From: Quisquiliibacterium sp036525975 | GTDB taxonomy: Bacteria > Pseudomonadota > Gammaproteobacteria > Burkholderiales > Burkholderiaceae_E | DNA length: 16,719 nt | Direction: 5' to 3' | NCBI GenBank assembly: GCA_036525975.1 | Contig: DATCZK010000002.1 | Location: 1 to 16,719 of the forward strand | Part shown: positions 14,371-16,719 of the stretch, piece by piece | Layout: each line of letters starts with the position of its first letter | How positions within the stretch are numbered: position 1 is the first letter of the stretch | Position numbers and translations under genes: made by a program | Notes under the pieces: generated by a model | What the model was told of the DNA's origin: nothing | Database searches by the model: none | What the model saw: only the letters and a program-made list of their open reading frames with translations

Positions 14371-15275
14371 CAGAAGCGCAGGTCGGCGCCGCGCGCGCAA
14401 CGGTGGCGCGCGCGGGCGCCGGCCCCAGGATGCTCGTCGGCCTGATCGGCGCCGGCATCCAGCGCTCGCTCACGCCCGCGATGCAGGAGGAGGAGGCGCG
14501 CGCACAAGGGATGCGGCTGCACTACCAGCTGATCGACCTGGAGCGCCGGCAACTGGGCGTGGAAGCGCTGCCCGGGCTGCTCGACGCGGTGCGCACGATC
14601 GGGTTTCGCGGGCTGAACGTGACCTATCCTTGCAAGCAGGCCGTGATCCCGCTGCTCGACGACCTGTCCGAGGAGGCACGAGCGATGGGGGCGGTCAACA
14701 CGGTGCTCGTGCGCGAGGGCGGGTTGATCGGGCACAACACCGACGGCGCGGGGTGGCGGTGGGGCTTCGAGCGCGCGTTGCCGTCGGCCGACCTCTCACG
14801 CGTCGTGCTGCTCGGCGCGGGGGGCGCCGGTTCGGCGATCGCGCACGCGGCGCTGCGCATGGGCGTGGGGCGGCTGGATCTCGTGGACGCCGAGCCGCAG
14901 CGGGCCGAAGCGCTCGCAGTCGATCTCAACCGCCGCTACCCGGGCGGTCGCGCGGCCGCAACGAGCGATTTCGCCGGCGCGCTTCACACAGCCAACGGAC
15001 TGATCCACGCGACCCCCACCGGGATGGACAAGCTGCCAGGTCTGCCGCTGGACGAGGCACTGCTGCGCGCCGATCTCTGGGTGTCGGAGATCGTCTATTT
15101 CCCGCTCGAGACCGCGCTGGTCAAAGCCGCCCGGGCGCGCGGCTGCCGCGTCGCCGATGGCGGCGGAATGGCGGTGGGGCAGGCGGTCGGCGCTTTCGAG
15201 CTCTTCACAGGCTTGCACGCCGACGCCGCGCGCGTCGACGCGCACTTCCGCTCGCTGGTCGCTGCCCGGGCCTGA
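14367..15275 (+). CDS. Quinate/shikimate dehydrogenase-like enzyme (AroE family, NAD-type)
   Basis: From GTG at 14367 this is 302 residues; GTG overlaps the DctP stop (GTGA). An ATG at 14430 (residue 22, MLVGLIGAGIQRS) is an alternative start. The substrate site is visible as SLTP (34-37), the catalytic lysine in NVTYPCK (Lys90), GAVNTV (108-113) and HNTDG (Asp126). The nucleotide site is GAGGAGSA (150-157), followed by LDLVDAEPQRA, where Asp174 and Arg179 replace the NRT-type NADP motif of biosynthetic AroE. The same Asp/Arg pattern is found in the Corynebacterium glutamicum NAD-dependent quinate/shikimate dehydrogenase. The C-terminal region (SEIVYFPLETALVKAARARG, GQAVGAFELFTG) also matches that catabolic branch. 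I infer oxidation of quinate, shikimate or a related hydroaromatic acid imported by system C. Confidence 0.88.
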   Translation: MTEAQVGAARATVARAGAGPRMLVGLIGAGIQRSLTPAMQEEEARAQGMRLHYQLIDLERRQLGVEALPGLLDAVRTIGFRGLNVTYPCKQAVIPLLDDLSEEARAMGAVNTVLVREGGLIGHNTDGAGWRWGFERALPSADLSRVVLLGAGGAGSAIAHAALRMGVGRLDLVDAEPQRAEALAVDLNRRYPGGRAAATSDFAGALHTANGLIHATPTGMDKLPGLPLDEALLRADLWVSEIVYFPLETALVKAARARGCRVADGGGMAVGQAVGAFELFTGLHADAARVDAHFRSLVAARA

Positions 15276-15290
15276 CCGCTTCGCCGCGTG

Positions 15291-16511
15291 TCAATCGGGC
15301 GCGAGCCGGTCGCGCTCGCGCAATTGCGGAAACAGCCGCAGCCAGGCCGCGGCCACCAGGAGCGTGCCCGCGCCGCCCACGACCACCGACGCCACCGGCC
15401 CCCACCACTGGGCGGTGACCCCGGACTCGAATTCGCCCAGCTGGTTGCTCGCGCCGATGAAGATCGAGTTCACCGCGCTCACGCGCCCGCGCATCGCGTC
15501 GGGCGTCTCGAGCTGCACGAGCGTCTGGCGCACCACGATGCTCACCATGTCGGCCGCGCCCGACACGGCGAGCGCGACGGCCGACAGCGCGAAGTCGGTC
15601 GACAGCCCGAACACCAGGATCGCCAGCCCGTAGACGCCCACCGCGAAGAACAGCTTCACGCCGGCGCGGTGCTCGATCGCCCAGCGCGCGAGCGCGAGCG
15701 ACATCAGCAGCGCGCCCGCCGCGGGCGCGGCGCGCAGCACGCCCAGCCCCGCGGGTCCGACGTGCAGGATGTCCTTCGCGAACATCGGCAGCAGCGCGGT
15801 CGCGCCCCCGAGCAGCACCGCGAACAGGTCGAGCGAAACGGCGCCCAGGATGATCCGGCGGCGGAAGATGTACTCGATCCCGGCCAGCAGGCTTCGCAGC
15901 GACGCCGGTTCGCGATGCGGCGCAACGTGCGCGTAGCGCAGCGCCAGCAGCAGCGCGCAGGCCAGCGCGAACAGCGCGAGGCAGGCCGCGTAGACCGCGC
16001 CCGCGCCGGCGATGTAGATCGCGCCGCCGAGCGCCGGGCCGCCGATGATCGCGGCCTGCAGCCCCGCCGACCCGAAGGCCATCGCGCGCGGCAGCATCAG
16101 CACGGGAACGAGCAGCGGCAGCAGCGCCTGTTGCGCGGGCATCTGGAACGCGCGCGCCGCGCCGAGCGCAACCGACACGGCCAGCAGGAGTTCGCGCGAC
16201 AGCCAGGACCCGGACGCGGCCGCGAGCAGGATCGCCGCGACGAGCGCCTGCGCGCCCAGGCTCGCCGCGACGATCCGCCCGCGGTGGAAGCGGTCGGCCA
16301 CGTGCCCGGCCACCAGCACGAGCGCGAGCGCGGGCACGAACTGGTACAGGCCCACCAGCCCCAGGTCCCAGGCGCTGCCGGTGAGGTCGTACATCTGCCA
16401 GCCGACCGCCACCATCAGCATCTGGTTGGCCGCGGTGCCGAGCACGCGGGCGCCCCACAACCGCATGAAGTCGGTCTGGCGCAGCAGCGCGGGCAGGTCT
16501 GCGGTGGGCAT
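15291..16511 (-). CDS. MFS permease, EntS-like (MFS_3) family
   Basis: This is 406 residues with about twelve membrane segments. ATG at 16511 is chosen because it gives MPTADLPALLRQTDFMRLWG, the usual start of this family; 66 extra in-frame residues upstream look non-coding. Motif A after TM2 reads GHVADRFHRGRIV. The C-terminal half has LVQLETPDAMRGRVSAVNSI and the ASNQLGEFESG region seen in EntS-like exporters. There is no purine-rich Shine-Dalgarno sequence before the ATG, but a TATCCT lies at 16525-16520, where a -10 would give a nearly leaderless mRNA. It converges on the dehydrogenase gene with only 15 bp between stops and no terminator. Members export siderophores or drugs; the substrate here is unknown. 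Confidence 0.9.
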   Translation of the reverse strand: MPTADLPALLRQTDFMRLWGARVLGTAANQMLMVAVGWQMYDLTGSAWDLGLVGLYQFVPALALVLVAGHVADRFHRGRIVAASLGAQALVAAILLAAASGSWLSRELLLAVSVALGAARAFQMPAQQALLPLLVPVLMLPRAMAFGSAGLQAAIIGGPALGGAIYIAGAGAVYAACLALFALACALLLALRYAHVAPHREPASLRSLLAGIEYIFRRRIILGAVSLDLFAVLLGGATALLPMFAKDILHVGPAGLGVLRAAPAAGALLMSLALARWAIEHRAGVKLFFAVGVYGLAILVFGLSTDFALSAVALAVSGAADMVSIVVRQTLVQLETPDAMRGRVSAVNSIFIGASNQLGEFESGVTAQWWGPVASVVVGGAGTLLVAAAWLRLFPQLRERDRLAPD

Positions 16512-16607
16512 GGGCGGGCAGGATAGCGGGAAAAGGGGGCGCAAGCCCGGCGTGGATCGAGCGCTCGCCGCGTTCGGCATTCCGCAGGACTTGGGTATTG
16601 GAGTATC

Positions 16608-16624
16608 ATGTTGCGTCGCAACAT
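16608..16624. promoter_or_regulatory. Perfect 17-bp palindrome, probable operator of the SDR gene
   Basis: ATGTTGCG and CGCAACAT flank a central T, 17 bp before the SDR start codon. A TATCAT (16604-16609) could be a -10 running into the left arm, so a bound protein would block transcription start. The symmetry suits a TetR-, GntR- or PhaR-like dimer; which one cannot be told. No regulator gene lies beside it in the window. Confidence 0.6.
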
Positions 16625-16641
16625 TCCACGATGGAGCCGAA

Positions 16642-16719
16642 ATGGACCTTTCCAGCAGAGTCGCGGTGGTAACGGGAGGCGCGAGCGGCATCGGTCGCGC
16701 CGTGGCCACGGCGAGGGCC
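16642..16719 (+). CDS. Short-chain dehydrogenase/reductase, N-terminal fragment cut by window
   Basis: Only 26 codons are visible, with no stop before the window edge. GGAG lies five bases before ATG. The residues MDLSSRVAVVTGGASGIGRA contain the SDR dinucleotide-binding glycine motif TGGxSGIG directly after the first beta strand. The enzyme should be a roughly 250-residue NAD(P)-dependent oxidoreductase. The substrate cannot be inferred from this fragment. It is transcribed away from the MFS gene. Confidence 0.85.
   Translation, partial: MDLSSRVAVVTGGASGIGRAVATARA

Noticed and set aside
15205..16458. Minus-strand frame of 417 codons overlapping the MFS gene in another register
   Set aside because: The translation is nearly all Arg/Ala/Gly with no family features, while the other register gives a full MFS protein.
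16512..16709. 66-residue N-terminal extension of the MFS permease
   Set aside because: It would run antisense across the palindrome and the SDR ribosome-binding site, and the extra residues are not like the family; start at 16511 matches homologous N termini.

Overview
The window is very GC-rich and dense with coding sequence. It has no RNA genes, CRISPR arrays or insertion sequences that I can see. Protein style (GC-saturated codons, many tripartite solute transporters, Tat- and Sec-exported binding proteins, a LysR regulator) suggests a betaproteobacterium, probably Burkholderiales. That is an inference from style, not from a marker gene. The content is almost entirely organic-acid or peptide uptake plus a few catabolic enzymes, as expected of an accessory catabolic region in a soil or water bacterium.

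Left part (1-4940): a leftward ABC uptake operon runs from a family-5 substrate-binding protein (2268-3890) through a DppB-type permease (1178-2155) to an enolase-superfamily (mandelate racemase/muconate cycloisomerase-like) enzyme cut by the window edge (1-1178). A divergent LysR-type regulator (4020-4940) shares the 129-bp intergenic region, which carries an AT-rich palindrome that looks like its operator. The binding protein is the most unusual gene here: its homology order is circularly permuted, with the segment that normally forms the C-terminal third placed directly after the signal peptide.

Middle part (4941-15275): a 46-residue four-cysteine protein (4987-5127) is followed by three tripartite transporters in a row on the + strand. 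System A is DctP-DctQ-DctM (5369-8239). System B is a TAXI-type binding protein and a fused QM permease (8376-11525). System C is DctQ-DctM-DctP (11581-14370). A quinate/shikimate dehydrogenase-like enzyme (14367-15275) overlaps the last binding-protein gene. From 9477 to 15275 the genes are coupled by 4-bp ATGA/GTGA overlaps or a 16-bp gap, and a 20-codon reading frame bridges systems B and C. A good intrinsic terminator sits between the TAXI binding protein and its permease. Stem-loops also follow the other two binding-protein genes that lie upstream of their membrane components, consistent with keeping binding protein in excess.

Right part (15276-16719): a leftward MFS exporter-type permease (15291-16511) converges on the dehydrogenase. 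A rightward short-chain dehydrogenase begins at 16642 and runs off the window, preceded by a perfect 17-bp palindrome. A reasonable reading, as inference, is that the region imports small carboxylates, possibly hydroaromatic acids or their lactones, and feeds them to the cycloisomerase-like, quinate/shikimate dehydrogenase-like and SDR enzymes. No substrate can be assigned from sequence alone.
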